A stretch of DNA of 38,141 nucleotides from Rhodothermales bacterium (GCA_028278205.1 JANQES010000118.1:1-38141), one strand, 5' to 3'. Positions 1 through 8,751 are shown, numbered from the stretch's first letter. The notes: a model not told the origin generated them from the letters alone. Made by a program: numbers and translations.

Positions 1-1542
1 GGCGCGCTCGACTACGTGGTCAAGTCGGATGCGACGCTGGCCCAGATGCCGCGCATCGCCGAACGCGCCCTCCGCGAATGGGGGCACATCACCGAGCGCA
101 AACAAGCCGAGGAAGCCCTGCGCGAGAGCGAAGAACGCTTCCGCCGCATCTTTGCCGACGGCCCGCTGGGCATGGGCGTGGTCGATGAACGGCTCGGCCT
201 GATGAACGTCAATGCCACGCTCTGCCGCATGATCGGCTTTAGCGAACAGGAACTGCTGGGCCGCGCCGTCACGGATTTCCTCCACCCCGAAGATCAAAAC
301 CGGGACGCCCACCTGGCCGAGTTGCTCTTCAACGGCACCATCCCGTCGTTCACCGTCGAGCAGCGTTTCTTGAAAAAAAACGGCGAGACCATCTGGGGCC
401 GCATGACCGCCTCGACGATCTGCGACGCCGACGGCAAGGTGCTCTACGGCCTGAGCATGATCGAAGACATCACCGAAGGCAAACGCGCCGAAGAAGCGCT
501 CCGGGCCAGCGAAGCCAACCTCGCCGAAGCCCAACGCATCGCCCACCTGGGAAGCTGGGACTGGCACCTGACCGACAATACCCTGCACTGGTCGGATGAA
601 CTCTATCGGATCTTCGGCCTCGATCCGGAAGAAACCGCCATCTCCTTCGAACTGTTTGTCGATCACATCTACCCCGACGACCGGGCCTACGTCGTCGAGC
701 AAATGCAGACCGCCGTCGATGAGCGGAAGGCGCTTTCTTCTATCGAATATCGCGTGGTGCAGCCCGACGGCTCCATCCGCACTGTGCGGTGCGAAGGCGT
801 CGTGAGCCTGAACGACATCGGGCGGCCCGTCCGGTTGTTCGGCCCGCTGCAAGACATCACCGAACGCCGGCGGCTCGAACGCGAGATCCTGGAGATCAGC
901 AACCGCGAGCAGCGCCGCATCGGGCAAGACCTCCACGACGACCTCGGCCAGCTTTTGACGGGCATCTGCTTCCGCGTGGCCGAACTTGAAGACGATCTCC
1001 TCAAAAGAAATCAACCGGAAACGACCGACGCTGCCGAGATCGGGGAGTTGGTTCAGGAGGCCATCGGGCAGACGCGCGCGCTGGCGCGGGGGCTCAATCC
1101 GGTGAGCATGGAATCGGGCGGCCTGCGTACGGCGCTGGCTATGCTGGCGCGCGGTATCGAGCAAATCTACGAGATCCCGTGCATCCTGACGTGCCCGGAG
1201 CCCGTCCTCGTCAACGACACCGAGTCGGCGGCGCACGTCTACCGGATCGCGCAGGAGGCGCTCAACAACGCCATCAAGCACGGCAAAGCCTCCCGCCTCG
1301 AAGTCTCGCTTTTGCAACTCGACACGTCTATCACGCTGACGATCCGGGACAACGGCGTCGGCATAGAAATCCCGGACGCCCAGTACGAGGGCATGGGGCT
1401 GCGCAACATGCGCTACCGCGCCAGCATGATCCACGGCTCTTTCGACGCGCGACGCGGCGAACACGGCGGCACCGTCGTAACGTGTCAGTTCACCACCAGG
1501 ACCGGGCAACCGGAAGAAGAATTCAGCCTGCCGGGTGAGTGA
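1..1542 (+). CDS. Hybrid PAS-domain sensor histidine kinase, NarL type (5' truncated by window edge)
   Basis: The frame is open from base 1. The first residues (GALDYVVKSD) look like the end of a response-regulator receiver domain, so the protein begins outside the window and a receiver precedes the kinase. Then follow two PAS/PAC modules (about residues 40-155 and 170-290 of the visible part), a HisKA_3 dimerisation helix with the phospho-acceptor His in RRIGQDLHDDLGQ, and a HATPase_c domain with N box (QEALNNAIKHG), G1 box (DNGVGI) and G2 box (GMGLRNM). No membrane segment is visible, so it is probably cytosolic. A receiver at the N-terminus suggests a phosphorelay or response-regulator-triggered kinase. 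The natural partner would be a NarL/FixJ regulator, but none is in view. It ends with TGA directly before a heptamer hairpin and converges on the TonB receptor gene. Family assignment is firm; the signal is unknown. Confidence 0.9.
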   Translation, partial: GALDYVVKSDATLAQMPRIAERALREWGHITERKQAEEALRESEERFRRIFADGPLGMGVVDERLGLMNVNATLCRMIGFSEQELLGRAVTDFLHPEDQNRDAHLAELLFNGTIPSFTVEQRFLKKNGETIWGRMTASTICDADGKVLYGLSMIEDITEGKRAEEALRASEANLAEAQRIAHLGSWDWHLTDNTLHWSDELYRIFGLDPEETAISFELFVDHIYPDDRAYVVEQMQTAVDERKALSSIEYRVVQPDGSIRTVRCEGVVSLNDIGRPVRLFGPLQDITERRRLEREILEISNREQRRIGQDLHDDLGQLLTGICFRVAELEDDLLKRNQPETTDAAEIGELVQEAIGQTRALARGLNPVSMESGGLRTALAMLARGIEQIYEIPCILTCPEPVLVNDTESAAHVYRIAQEALNNAIKHGKASRLEVSLLQLDTSITLTIRDNGVGIEIPDAQYEGMGLRNMRYRASMIHGSFDARRGEHGGTVVTCQFTTRTGQPEEEFSLPGE

Positions 1543-1588
1543 TAGTGCGTATTGCGTGCCAAGAAGCACCTTTACGCAGTACGCACTA
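1543..1588. repeat. Heptamer-type inverted repeat (GTGCGTA family)
   Basis: The arms at 1543-1557 (TAGTGCGTATTGCGT) and 1574-1588 are inverse complements with one mismatch around a 16-nt loop. The spacer lies between convergent genes, so the hairpin could also serve as a terminator, but it has no U tract. It has the same heptamer as the elements at 17207 and 35632. Confidence 0.75.
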
Positions 1589-1593
1589 CGAAG

Positions 1594-3846
1594 TCAAATC
1601 CCATACCGCAGGCGGATAAAAAATACGCGGCCCGGTTCGGTAATCGGCTGCGCGGAGAGGGCCAGGCGGACGTTGAGATGGTTGGCGTAGGTCTTGCCCG
1701 TCAGGTTGTTCACGCCCAGAACCAGCGAGGCCGCGCGAGGAAGCATGACGCCAAAATGCAGATCGGCGGTGATGTAACCATCGGTGGCCCCTTCGACGCG
1801 TGAGCGGGCTACCCGCGTTTGCTCGAAGACACCGCGCAGGATGCCTTCGAGGAAAAAAAGATTGGCCGGCGCATTGAGCCGTCCGCCCATCATCACATGC
1901 GCGGGCGCTACGCCGTAGGCGGGTTCGCGGAGCAGATCATTGCGACCCCAGAGGTAGCGCGCCGCGCCGTGGATCGTCACAAACTCGCCCATCAACGCAT
2001 AACGCGCGGCCATTTCAGCGCCGTAATACGTCGCCTTGCCGTTGACATAGCGAGGCAGTTCCGGCAGCGTGTTGGGCGGCTCGATGTAGTCGGGCGACGG
2101 GGGAACCGTAATGGCATTGCTGAGACGACGGGCGAAAGCGTTGAGATGGAGTTCGAGCCGGGGATATGAGGCGCTCAGCCAGAGATCGGCCTGCGTGCTG
2201 CGCTCCGGCTCCAGCCCTGGATTGCCCGCCACCTCGGTGAGGAAGAACGCATTTCTGAACGAAGCCGGGTCAGCGTATCGTTCGTAGGCCCCGGCAGAAC
2301 GCGCCACCGAGCCGATCCCCGCCGACGCCTGCCAGACCGACGAGAGGCCCGCTGTCAGCGCAAAAGCACCGCTGAGGTTGGTCTCGGTGACGCTGGCGTA
2401 GTCGGAAGGCACGTCCAGTTCAGCCTGCGCATGAACGACGTCGAGACGAACCGTGCCGGTGGCTTCGAGGGTACCGAAAACGCGGGTGCCACCGGCAAAG
2501 AACCCGGCGTCGGTGATGCGGGCATCGCGCACCAGAAACACTTCCGGATTGCGCGATGCCACGCCACTGATCTGGCGCACTGCGTCGTGGAGCACGCTGT
2601 AGACATCGCCGCCGGCTTCCAGCGTCCAGCCTTTGACGGGGACGAAGCGAGCGGCCAGGCGCCCGCCTACCTGAGCTTGCTCAACGTCGAGGGCCAGGAG
2701 CTTCGGCCTGCTGAGATCGGGCGCCACCGAATCTTCGAGTCGCTGCGCGCGCCGGTTCCAATAGACCGTCGCATCGAGGGCGCGGATGGGGCCGGCGGCC
2801 CACGCCGTCTGAAAACGCGCCGAAACGTCGGCGGCGTCAGAGGCTCCCTGAGAAAGCACCGATCCCGGCGCGTCGAGATCGCCCCGGTCCTGATAGCCGG
2901 CTTGAAGGACGAAGCGTGTGGAGGTTCTGAACCGATAAGCGGCCTGCCCCCGCAGCGTCACCGCTCGAAAATCAGCAGGGATCCGCTGGCTGCCGCCGTC
3001 TTTGTAATCATCGCCCGACCGATACGCGCCGTGCAGCCGGTACGAGGCCTTGCCGGAGGAGCCGCTCAACGAACCTGCCGCATCAAGGGCGTCCAGCTTC
3101 GACGTATAGCCGGCCTGGAACGAAGGGCGCAGCCGCGTGCCTGCCGGGGCGTCGCGCGTCGTCACACGGATGGCGCTCAGGTTGCCGCCGCCCCAGGTGA
3201 GCGCATACGGCCCTTTGACCACATCGACCCACTCAACGACACTGGGGTCGAACAGGCTCAGCGGCGCGCTGAAACCAAACGGGCTGCCTGCAAGAAACCG
3301 CGCCCCCTCGACGTAGACGCCGATCTGATTTCCCCCAAGCCCCCGAATGAACGGTTCAAAATCTAACACGCTGCGACGCCCGGCGTCGGTCCCCGGCAGC
3401 GCGCGCAGCAGTTCGCCGGTTTCGTGGGCGTTGATTTCGCGAAGATGCCGGTCTTCCACCGCCTCAACGGGTTGCAACACGCGCCGCAGCGCCGCCGCAT
3501 CGATCCGCTCCACTTCGACCTCCGGCAGGCGCAGGCGAAAAGCAAGCTCGGCCTCGGCGCCTGCCGCCAGGATCACGTCTCGCCGCTCCGTCCGAAAACC
3601 CAGCGCATTAATTTCTACAGCGTAGGTCCCCGGCGGCATCGGCCCCAGCACGAACCGGCCCTCGGCATCGGTAACGGCAGCGTAGAGCGTGCCGACGACT
3701 ACGACGTTGACGCCTTCGAGCCGCCCTCCCCCGCGCGCCTCTTCCACCGTCCCGGCGATGCGGCCCGGCTCCTGGGCCTGCACCGCCCCGGCGGCAAGCA
3801 GGAGGGTGAACGCAAGCATAAGACTTGCCTCTATCGGCACGCGCAT
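1594..3846 (-). CDS. TonB-dependent outer-membrane receptor with CarboxypepD_reg-like domain (receptor 1)
   Basis: The start is set at ATG 3846 (MRVPIEASLMLAF...), which gives a clean signal peptide ending VQAQ. An upstream in-frame ATG at 3936 would place a heptamer repeat in the coding region and hide the signal peptide. After the signal come a carboxypeptidase-regulatory-like beta-sandwich (GRIAGTVEEARGGGRLEGVNV), a plug domain (LLRALPGTDAGRR, IRGLGGNQIGVYVEGAR, VKGPYALTWGGGNLSAIRV) and a 22-strand-type barrel ending GRVFFIRLRYGI. It would import a ligand across the outer membrane using TonB/ExbBD. It is a clear paralog of the receptor at 8990-11353; the plugs share the VKGPYAL.WG.GN.SAIRV signature. 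The RGL...VDG..-VKGP layout recalls metal (copper-type) receptors, but the substrate is inferred, not shown. Confidence 0.92.
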   Translation of the reverse strand: MRVPIEASLMLAFTLLLAAGAVQAQEPGRIAGTVEEARGGGRLEGVNVVVVGTLYAAVTDAEGRFVLGPMPPGTYAVEINALGFRTERRDVILAAGAEAELAFRLRLPEVEVERIDAAALRRVLQPVEAVEDRHLREINAHETGELLRALPGTDAGRRSVLDFEPFIRGLGGNQIGVYVEGARFLAGSPFGFSAPLSLFDPSVVEWVDVVKGPYALTWGGGNLSAIRVTTRDAPAGTRLRPSFQAGYTSKLDALDAAGSLSGSSGKASYRLHGAYRSGDDYKDGGSQRIPADFRAVTLRGQAAYRFRTSTRFVLQAGYQDRGDLDAPGSVLSQGASDAADVSARFQTAWAAGPIRALDATVYWNRRAQRLEDSVAPDLSRPKLLALDVEQAQVGGRLAARFVPVKGWTLEAGGDVYSVLHDAVRQISGVASRNPEVFLVRDARITDAGFFAGGTRVFGTLEATGTVRLDVVHAQAELDVPSDYASVTETNLSGAFALTAGLSSVWQASAGIGSVARSAGAYERYADPASFRNAFFLTEVAGNPGLEPERSTQADLWLSASYPRLELHLNAFARRLSNAITVPPSPDYIEPPNTLPELPRYVNGKATYYGAEMAARYALMGEFVTIHGAARYLWGRNDLLREPAYGVAPAHVMMGGRLNAPANLFFLEGILRGVFEQTRVARSRVEGATDGYITADLHFGVMLPRAASLVLGVNNLTGKTYANHLNVRLALSAQPITEPGRVFFIRLRYGI

Positions 3847-3865
3847 AGGCTTCGAAGCGTTTTTT

Positions 3866-3953
3866 GAATGTCGAATAACGAACAGTGAATATAGAATTTT
3901 GATCGGTCTCGATTCATCCGTTCCAGCATTCGACATTCGATATTCGGCATTCG
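3866..3953. repeat. Heptamer hairpin (GAATNNN / NCATTCG)
   Basis: Left array of seven-base units: GAATGTC, GAATAAC, GAACAGT, GAATATA, GAATTTT (3866-3900). Right array in inverse orientation: GCATTCG, ACATTCG, ATATTCG, GCATTCG (3926-3953). It occupies the divergent gap between TonB receptor 1 and the M20 pseudogene, so the receptor's promoter and leader must contain or abut it. Confidence 0.8.
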
Positions 3954-4033
3954 ATCTTATCTTGTGAACCGCCCGTTGCCCCGCAACGCGTCAATCAGAC
4001 GACTCCAACCCTTTCAGCCCTCGCGAGTTGCCG

Positions 4034-4890
4034 ATGAAGCGTCTCTTTTTTGTGCTCGTCCTGGTGGCGCTTCCTGCCATCGTCTTTGCCCAGACCGAGG
4101 GCGCCCGCGCGCCGTCGGCAGCGTTGGAGGCAGCCCGGAGCTACCGCGCGGCTCACGGCGCCGAAATCCTGGCTGCCTTCGCCGACGTAGACGTGTGGCT
4201 CTTTTGCGATGGGCCGGTGCATCAGAGCCGCCGCGCCCAACTCGTCTTCGGCGTGCGCGGCGTGACGGGGCTGGAGGTGACGGTCTACGGCGCCACGCGA
4301 TCGCTCCACAGCGGCCATTACGGCAACTGGGCGCCCGTCCCCGGCTTCCTGCTGGCCGATCTGCTGACGAGCATGAAGGACGAATCAGGCCGCGTCTTGA
4401 TCGATGGGTTTTACGACACCGTTGCGCCCATCGGCCCGTTGGAGCGGGAGGCGCTGGCCAACCTGCCCTCGTACGACGACGTGCTCCGGCAGGAGTTGGG
4501 GCTGGCGCACACCGAGGGCGACGGCGCGGCGCTGGCCGAAAGGCTGCTCTTGCCGGCCCTCACCGTCAAAGGCCTCTCCAGTGGCAACGTGGGAGCCAGG
4601 GCGCGCAACATCATCCCGGCCTCGGCCACCGCTGCGCTGGGCATCCGCCTCGTCAAAGGCAACGACCCCCAGGCGATGCTCGATCTGGTGGAGGCGCACA
4701 TCCGCAAGCAAGGCTTCCACATCATCCGCGACGAGCCGAACCACGCCACGCGGCTGAAATATCCGAAACTGGCCCGTGTGCGGCGCGGCGGCGGCTATCC
4801 GACAACCAGCACGCGCCCGACGAAAACCTCCACCTCGCCAACCTCCTCTACGGCATCGATCTGTATGCCGCATTGCTGACAATGCCCTGA
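4034..4890 (+). pseudogene. M20 family metallopeptidase remnant with two internal deletions and a frame change
   Basis: ATG 4034 starts a good signal peptide (MKRLFFVLVLVALPAIVFAQ). The sequence then follows M20 dipeptidases (SYRAAHGAEILAAFAD), but jumps near 4178-4193 straight to the late motif DVWLFCDGPVHQSRR. This drops the roughly 130-150 residues that carry the HxD and GEEE metal-binding motifs. The dimerisation-domain part (VYGATRSLHSGHYGNWAPVPG to NHATRLKYPKL) is well kept. A second junction near 4795-4803 removes another stretch and shifts frame: the GGGYP motif is followed in the +1 frame by SDNQHAPDENLHLANLLYGIDLYAALLTMP, the normal family C-terminus, stopping at 4890. About 285 residues remain of the usual 450-500. 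It cannot be an active peptidase. The deletions are inferred from my knowledge of family order, not from an alignment. Confidence 0.85.
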
Positions 4891-4920
4891 TGGATTTTTG
4901 CCTGGGGCAAAAATCCATTA
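4888..4920. terminator. Bidirectional hairpin terminator
   Basis: TGGATTTTTGCC (4891-4902) and GGCAAAAATCCA (4906-4917) form a perfect 12-bp stem with a 3-nt loop, extendable by flanking pairs. It overlaps the stop codons of the M20 pseudogene (+) and the convergent membrane-protein gene (-). The T-rich and A-rich halves would give a weak U tract on either strand. Confidence 0.6.
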
Positions 4921-5745
4921 TGAAGGGGTTTTTGTGCGGGATTGCGTTTGTGCCAGGGCCTCCTCCGGCGCGGCTTCGTTGAGGAGTGATGCGTCGAGTT
5001 GGGGCGTTTGCTCCGGCAAAGGCGTGGGCGCTGTTTCTGTCGCCGGCTCGGCTATGATTTGCTCCATCCGGGCCAGGAGATGATGCGCCTTGCGTTCACT
5101 CTTCCGCATCGACCGGCCAAAGACGAAACGCGCCCCCAGGGTGAACGCCACCAGCATACTGACCACGAAGGTCCAGAAGTTCAAAAAGGCAGATTCGGGA
5201 ATAGATCCAGCCAGGATGCTTGCCGACAGCAAAGCCAGCATCGTAGAGGTGATAAAGGTGATGCGGGCGCCGTAGTCATAGCGCGCCGCGAGGTGAACCC
5301 GCGTCTGACCGCCGCTTGAGGTGACCCTCACATGCGCCTGTTGCTCCGAGCTTTCGTGAGTCCACTCGTAGGACCGGCCCACGTGCCCGGTGCTCCCGAC
5401 GAGACCGAACGACTCGCGGATTTCCTCGACCATCTTTTCCCATTGATCCTCCGAAACCTCTCCTTCGAACACCCGATCCAGTTCCAGCGACGTCGGCGCA
5501 CCGAGCCAGTGGAAACGGTCGGCGGTGCCGTCCTCCTGATCCAACTCGGCCACCGCTGCCGCCAGGTGATGCGGATCGATGCCGACCTCGGCGGCAATCT
5601 GTTGGAGGTCTTCCAGCGAGAGGCCGGCTACGTCGGCGGCTCCTGCGGCAGGCCCTTCGGCTTCCTGAAGCTCGGTCGCTCGCTTGAGGACGCGGCTTAC
5701 GTCTTTTTCGCTAAACAGCCTTCGGGGTTCGCGCTCGTCGCTCAT
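4918..5745 (-). CDS. Two-helix membrane protein of unknown function (paralog A)
   Basis: 275 residues. The N-terminal half is soluble and helical: an RLFSEKDVSRVLKRATELQE helix, then GLSLEDLQQIAAEVGIDPHHLAAAVAEL, which resembles a small helix-turn-helix-like module repeated in many Rhodothermota proteins. A beta-rich middle (SYEWTHESSEQQAHVRVTSSG) follows, then two hydrophobic segments around residues 175-225 (ITFITSTMLALLSASILAG and a second near FLNFWTFVVSMLVAFTLG) and a charged C-terminal helix. It is a tandem paralog of the next gene upstream, with the same order of features and the motif VEGEVSE.QW / FEGEVSEDQW. Gap to the paralog is 79 bp, so they are probably co-transcribed. I do not recognise a named family. 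Confidence 0.8.
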   Translation of the reverse strand: MSDEREPRRLFSEKDVSRVLKRATELQEAEGPAAGAADVAGLSLEDLQQIAAEVGIDPHHLAAAVAELDQEDGTADRFHWLGAPTSLELDRVFEGEVSEDQWEKMVEEIRESFGLVGSTGHVGRSYEWTHESSEQQAHVRVTSSGGQTRVHLAARYDYGARITFITSTMLALLSASILAGSIPESAFLNFWTFVVSMLVAFTLGARFVFGRSMRKSERKAHHLLARMEQIIAEPATETAPTPLPEQTPQLDASLLNEAAPEEALAQTQSRTKTPS

Positions 5746-5813
5746 ACAAACCTCGTCGAATATCTCGTCTTACAGCAGAGGGTTGATCCGAATGCAAGTA
5801 TAGTAATATTAAT

Positions 5814-5831
5814 TTCTTGATGCATCAAGAA
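5814..5831. promoter_or_regulatory. 18-bp perfect palindrome
   Basis: TTCTTGATGCATCAAGAA is fully self-complementary. It overlaps the stop codon of paralog B and lies in the leader of paralog A. A near copy of its core (CTTGAT-NN-ATCAAG) is at 6661-6674 on the other side of paralog B. It could be an operator or an RNA hairpin. Confidence 0.5.
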
Positions 5832-6640
5832 GACGCGCGCGTGCGCGATTCCACTTGTCGCGATGCCTCGCCCACCTGTTCTGCTTCGTCGAACAGCGAT
5901 TCATCAAGCCGGGCGCCCTGTTTTGCCGAGGGCAAAAACGCCGGTCCTAACGGTTCAGAGACGATCTTTTCTAACTGATTGAGGAGGTGGCGCGCTTTGC
6001 GTTTTTTATTGTCGACCATCCGGCCAAAGACAAAGCGCATCACCAGAAAAACAGCGCCCATGAGGCCGATGAGCATCGAGGCAAAACCCGACGGATCGAA
6101 ACGCCCCACCGCCGTCACGAACAGGCTGGTGATCATGTACGACAGCGCGATGGGAACGGCAAACGTGACAGCAGCGGCCTGGGGATAGCGCGAGTAGAGA
6201 CGAATCCGCGTCTTGCCCTCGCGTGAGATCACCCGGACCTGTACCTGCCGGCGGCGGTTGTTGTGCGTCCATTCGAGCATCCGCCCCACCTTGCTGGAGA
6301 CCCCGACGAGGTTGTACGACCGGCGCATGGCTTCGACCATTTCCACCCACTGTTCCTCCGAGACCTCACCTTCGACGACCCGCTCCATCTCGTACGAAAG
6401 CGGCCCGCCGAGCCAGTAGAAACGCTCGTCATCGTCGCCGCCCTGCTCTACCTCGGCCATCGCCGCCGCCACGTAGCGCGGATCGACGCCCATCTCGGTG
6501 GCGATCTGCCGCACTTCGTCGAGCGAAAGGCCCATCGTGTCGGCGGGGCCTTCGGCTTCGTGCAATTCGGTAGCTCGCTTCAGGATGCGGCCTACCTCTT
6601 TCTCGCTGAACAACTTCCGAGGCGCGTGTTCTTCGGGCAT
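5825..6640 (-). CDS. Two-helix membrane protein of unknown function (paralog B)
   Basis: The start is ATG 6640 (MPEEHAPRKLFSEKEV), chosen because it aligns with the start of paralog A. An upstream ATG at 6688 would add a leader that overlaps the M23 gene. 271 residues: N-terminal helix plus the GLSLDEVRQIATEMGVDPRYVAAAMAEVE module, a beta-rich middle (GRMLEWTHNNRRRQVQVRVISREGKTRIRLYSRY), two membrane segments (AVTFAVPIALSYMITSLFVTA; FASMLIGLMGAVFLVMRFV) and a basic C-terminal helix that matches paralog A (KAHHLLARMEQIIAEP / KARHLLNQLEKIVSEP). The pair looks like a local duplication. Function unknown; membrane-associated regulator is a guess. Confidence 0.8.
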   Translation of the reverse strand: MPEEHAPRKLFSEKEVGRILKRATELHEAEGPADTMGLSLDEVRQIATEMGVDPRYVAAAMAEVEQGGDDDERFYWLGGPLSYEMERVVEGEVSEEQWVEMVEAMRRSYNLVGVSSKVGRMLEWTHNNRRRQVQVRVISREGKTRIRLYSRYPQAAAVTFAVPIALSYMITSLFVTAVGRFDPSGFASMLIGLMGAVFLVMRFVFGRMVDNKKRKARHLLNQLEKIVSEPLGPAFLPSAKQGARLDESLFDEAEQVGEASRQVESRTRASS

Positions 6641-6660
6641 AAGAAATCCAATTTTAAATC

Positions 6661-6674
6661 CTTGATTTATCAAG
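6661..6674. promoter_or_regulatory. Palindrome CTTGATTTATCAAG
   Basis: 6-bp arms with a TT centre lie in the 41-bp gap between the M23 stop codon and paralog B. It repeats the core of the palindrome at 5814-5831 with a different central dinucleotide. Confidence 0.45.
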
Positions 6675-6681
6675 AATTTAA

Positions 6682-7824
6682 CTACCATCCCGCCTCATAG
6701 GACGGGGGCGGCGGGGTGCGCGTCAACAGGTCGACGTGGCGCTTGCCGATCTTGGTGAGTTCATAGTCGCCGTTGGTGCCGGTGACGAGCCCGTTGGTCA
6801 GGTATTTGTATTCGATGGGCGAGGGGTTGAGCATCACGAGCACCGGCTCTTCGACTTCGCGGTCGGAGGGTTCGATGCGCAGGGGCATGCCGGAGCGCGC
6901 AAAGCTGATGGCCCAGGAGGCGCGCGGCTCAACCTCGGCGTAGATCGGCGTCCAGGCGTTGTGTTCGGGCGAGAGCCACGGATAGCGCCAGAGCAGGTCC
7001 AGCATCCCCTCGTTAGGCACGATCACCGTGAAAAAAACCGGCTGGCGTTCGAGGAATTCCTGAATCGTTAGCGACGAATCTTCGCGCAGGCTCAGGTAGA
7101 GATCAGGGACGTTGAGACCGCTGAGGTTGAGGCCGCTGTAGATGCCGTGATAATTGGGATCGTCCTCTTCGAAATGGTCGTCGTACCAGGGTTGGAAGGT
7201 CCGGTTGAGCAGCAGGTTGATTTCGAAATGGACGTGCGCCCGGCGGCGGTTGATGCCCACGCCGGTATAGCCGAGCCGTCCGAGCCGTTCGCCCTGCTGC
7301 ATCTCTTGCCCGATGTGCACAGAGACCGACGCCATGTGGGCATACAGGCTATAAAACGGCGATCCCGTCCACCAGTGCTCGACGACGACGTACTTGCCGT
7401 AGTTCGAGTTCTCCTCGATGTAATTGGCATAGACGACGATCCCGTCATCGATGGCGTGGATGTAGTCGAGGGGTTCTTCGTCGGCATCGCGAGAGATAGG
7501 CTTGATATCGACGCCTTCGTGGAAGCGGCTGAAGACGGCGCCGTAGGGCGTCTCGCGCACGTTACGGACGAAACCGTACTGCCCGCCCTGCCAGGGCCGC
7601 GTGACGCCCCGTTTGGTCCGGCGGTCGGTATACTGGTAGAAGGCCGGGCCGTCGCCTCGGAAGAGGGCGTCGTTGTGCGTAGGCAGGATGAGGTCGAGCG
7701 GAGGCTCGCCCGCGTCCTCTTCAAGCAGAAACGATTGCGCGCCGGCCACGCCGGCTCCGTAACCGGCAAGCACCAGGCACAGGAGGAAAATCGCTACGAA
7801 ATACCGTCGTCCGAGCATGTTCAT
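6682..7824 (-). CDS. M23 family zinc metallopeptidase (secreted)
   Basis: The start is ATG 7824 (MNMLGRRYFVAIFLL) or 7818; both give a signal peptide ending GVAGA. The region further upstream is a heptamer hairpin. The catalytic LytM-type domain is about residues 75-215: first zinc motif HEGVD, SLYAHM, and HVHFE (HxH). The C-terminal 150 residues after the peptidase domain (FLERQPVFFTVIVPNEG onwards) are a beta-rich extension that I do not recognise. It probably cleaves peptidoglycan cross-links or a periplasmic peptide. It is followed in the same direction by the two membrane paralogs 41 bp downstream, which may link them functionally. Confidence 0.88.
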   Translation of the reverse strand: MNMLGRRYFVAIFLLCLVLAGYGAGVAGAQSFLLEEDAGEPPLDLILPTHNDALFRGDGPAFYQYTDRRTKRGVTRPWQGGQYGFVRNVRETPYGAVFSRFHEGVDIKPISRDADEEPLDYIHAIDDGIVVYANYIEENSNYGKYVVVEHWWTGSPFYSLYAHMASVSVHIGQEMQQGERLGRLGYTGVGINRRRAHVHFEINLLLNRTFQPWYDDHFEEDDPNYHGIYSGLNLSGLNVPDLYLSLREDSSLTIQEFLERQPVFFTVIVPNEGMLDLLWRYPWLSPEHNAWTPIYAEVEPRASWAISFARSGMPLRIEPSDREVEEPVLVMLNPSPIEYKYLTNGLVTGTNGDYELTKIGKRHVDLLTRTPPPPSYEAGW

Positions 7825-7838
7825 GGTGAGGGCGAATT

Positions 7839-7916
7839 GTGAAACGTGAAACGTGAGGGTGCCCTTAGCAGAGCCATTCAGCGAAGCTCCCTCACGTTTC
7901 ACGTTTTACGTTTCAC
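7839..7916. repeat. Heptamer hairpin (GTGAAAC / GTTTCAC)
   Basis: Left units GTGAAAC, GTGAAAC, GTGAGGG (7839-7859). Right units CCCTCAC, GTTTCAC, GTTTTAC, GTTTCAC (7889-7916). It lies 15 bp upstream of the M23 start codon, so it would be the leader or promoter region of that gene. Confidence 0.8.
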
Positions 7917-8012
7917 GCATGACTAACGTGATCAAAAGCCGCTTACGCGTGTCAATCCCTCCCTACGCTCATAGGGCGCCTGATGTTTACGGTTCTTCAA
8001 AAAAAACAACGG

Positions 8013-8751
8013 CTACGGGCTCAGCACGATCTCGAAGATTGTTTTGATGATCGCACTGTGTGCATCGCCGGAGAAGGATTCATCGTTCGACATGAGCGCC
8101 ACGGCGAGGCCCGCTGAGGGTAGCAACGCCAGAAACGTCCGCGTCTCATCCTGGCCGCCGGAGTGCGCCAGCATCGTAGCCCCCTCCAACTGCTCGACAG
8201 CACTCACGCCGATGCCGAAGCCGTAATAAGACTCGGCCTGCTCCGACCCCGGCGGCGGCGCGGTCATCCGGGCGCGGCTCTCTGCGCTCACCAGCGCGTC
8301 GTTGTGGAAAGCCAGCGCAAACCGCACCAGATCTGCCGCCGTCGAGACGTGGCCGCCCGCCGGGAGGTTTTCACTCACATCACGAAAGCGGGATCGACGC
8401 ACCTCGCCGTCGCGGGTTTTTGTGTAGCCGCGCGCTCGTTCGGGGATGACGTCGAGGGCGTCGTCGTCGCGGGTGTGGGTCATGCCGGCGGGATCGAAGA
8501 CGAGATCATCCATGAGCACCCGATAGGGGCGCCGCGCCGCGCAGAATGCAACCGACGAGCCGGTAGCCGTGCGAGGTGTAGCGAAACTGCGTGCCCGGCT
8601 CGAAGAGGAGTGTGTCGTTCCGGAATCGATTCAGCGGCGCAATCACGTCGGTGTAGCGGGTGGTCATGCCCTGGCGTTCTTCCTGACGACTCTTTTCGAG
8701 GGCCTGCCGCTGCTCCGGCGTGTCTTTGGGCTCGTTGTTAGCGCCCCAGCA
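8013..8751 (-). pseudogene. Serine hydrolase (class C beta-lactamase-like) remnant, frameshifted and N-terminally truncated
   Basis: The C-terminal 168 residues are continuous from 8519 to 8013 (LVFDPAGMTHTR, SGGQDETRTF, typical of the beta-lactamase/PBP4-like hydrolase family). Upstream, a different frame gives GANNEPKDTPEQRQ, RYTDVIAPLNRF, LLFEPGTQFRYTSHGYRLVG and CILRGA, which is the preceding part of the same fold. The two meet in a GC-rich run around 8525-8541 with a one-base shift. The N-terminal third with the SxxK nucleophile is missing: the frame closes at a TGA near 8752-8754, and I see no homologous sequence beyond. It is non-functional unless the shift is an assembly error, and even then it would lack the nucleophile. 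Confidence 0.8.
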
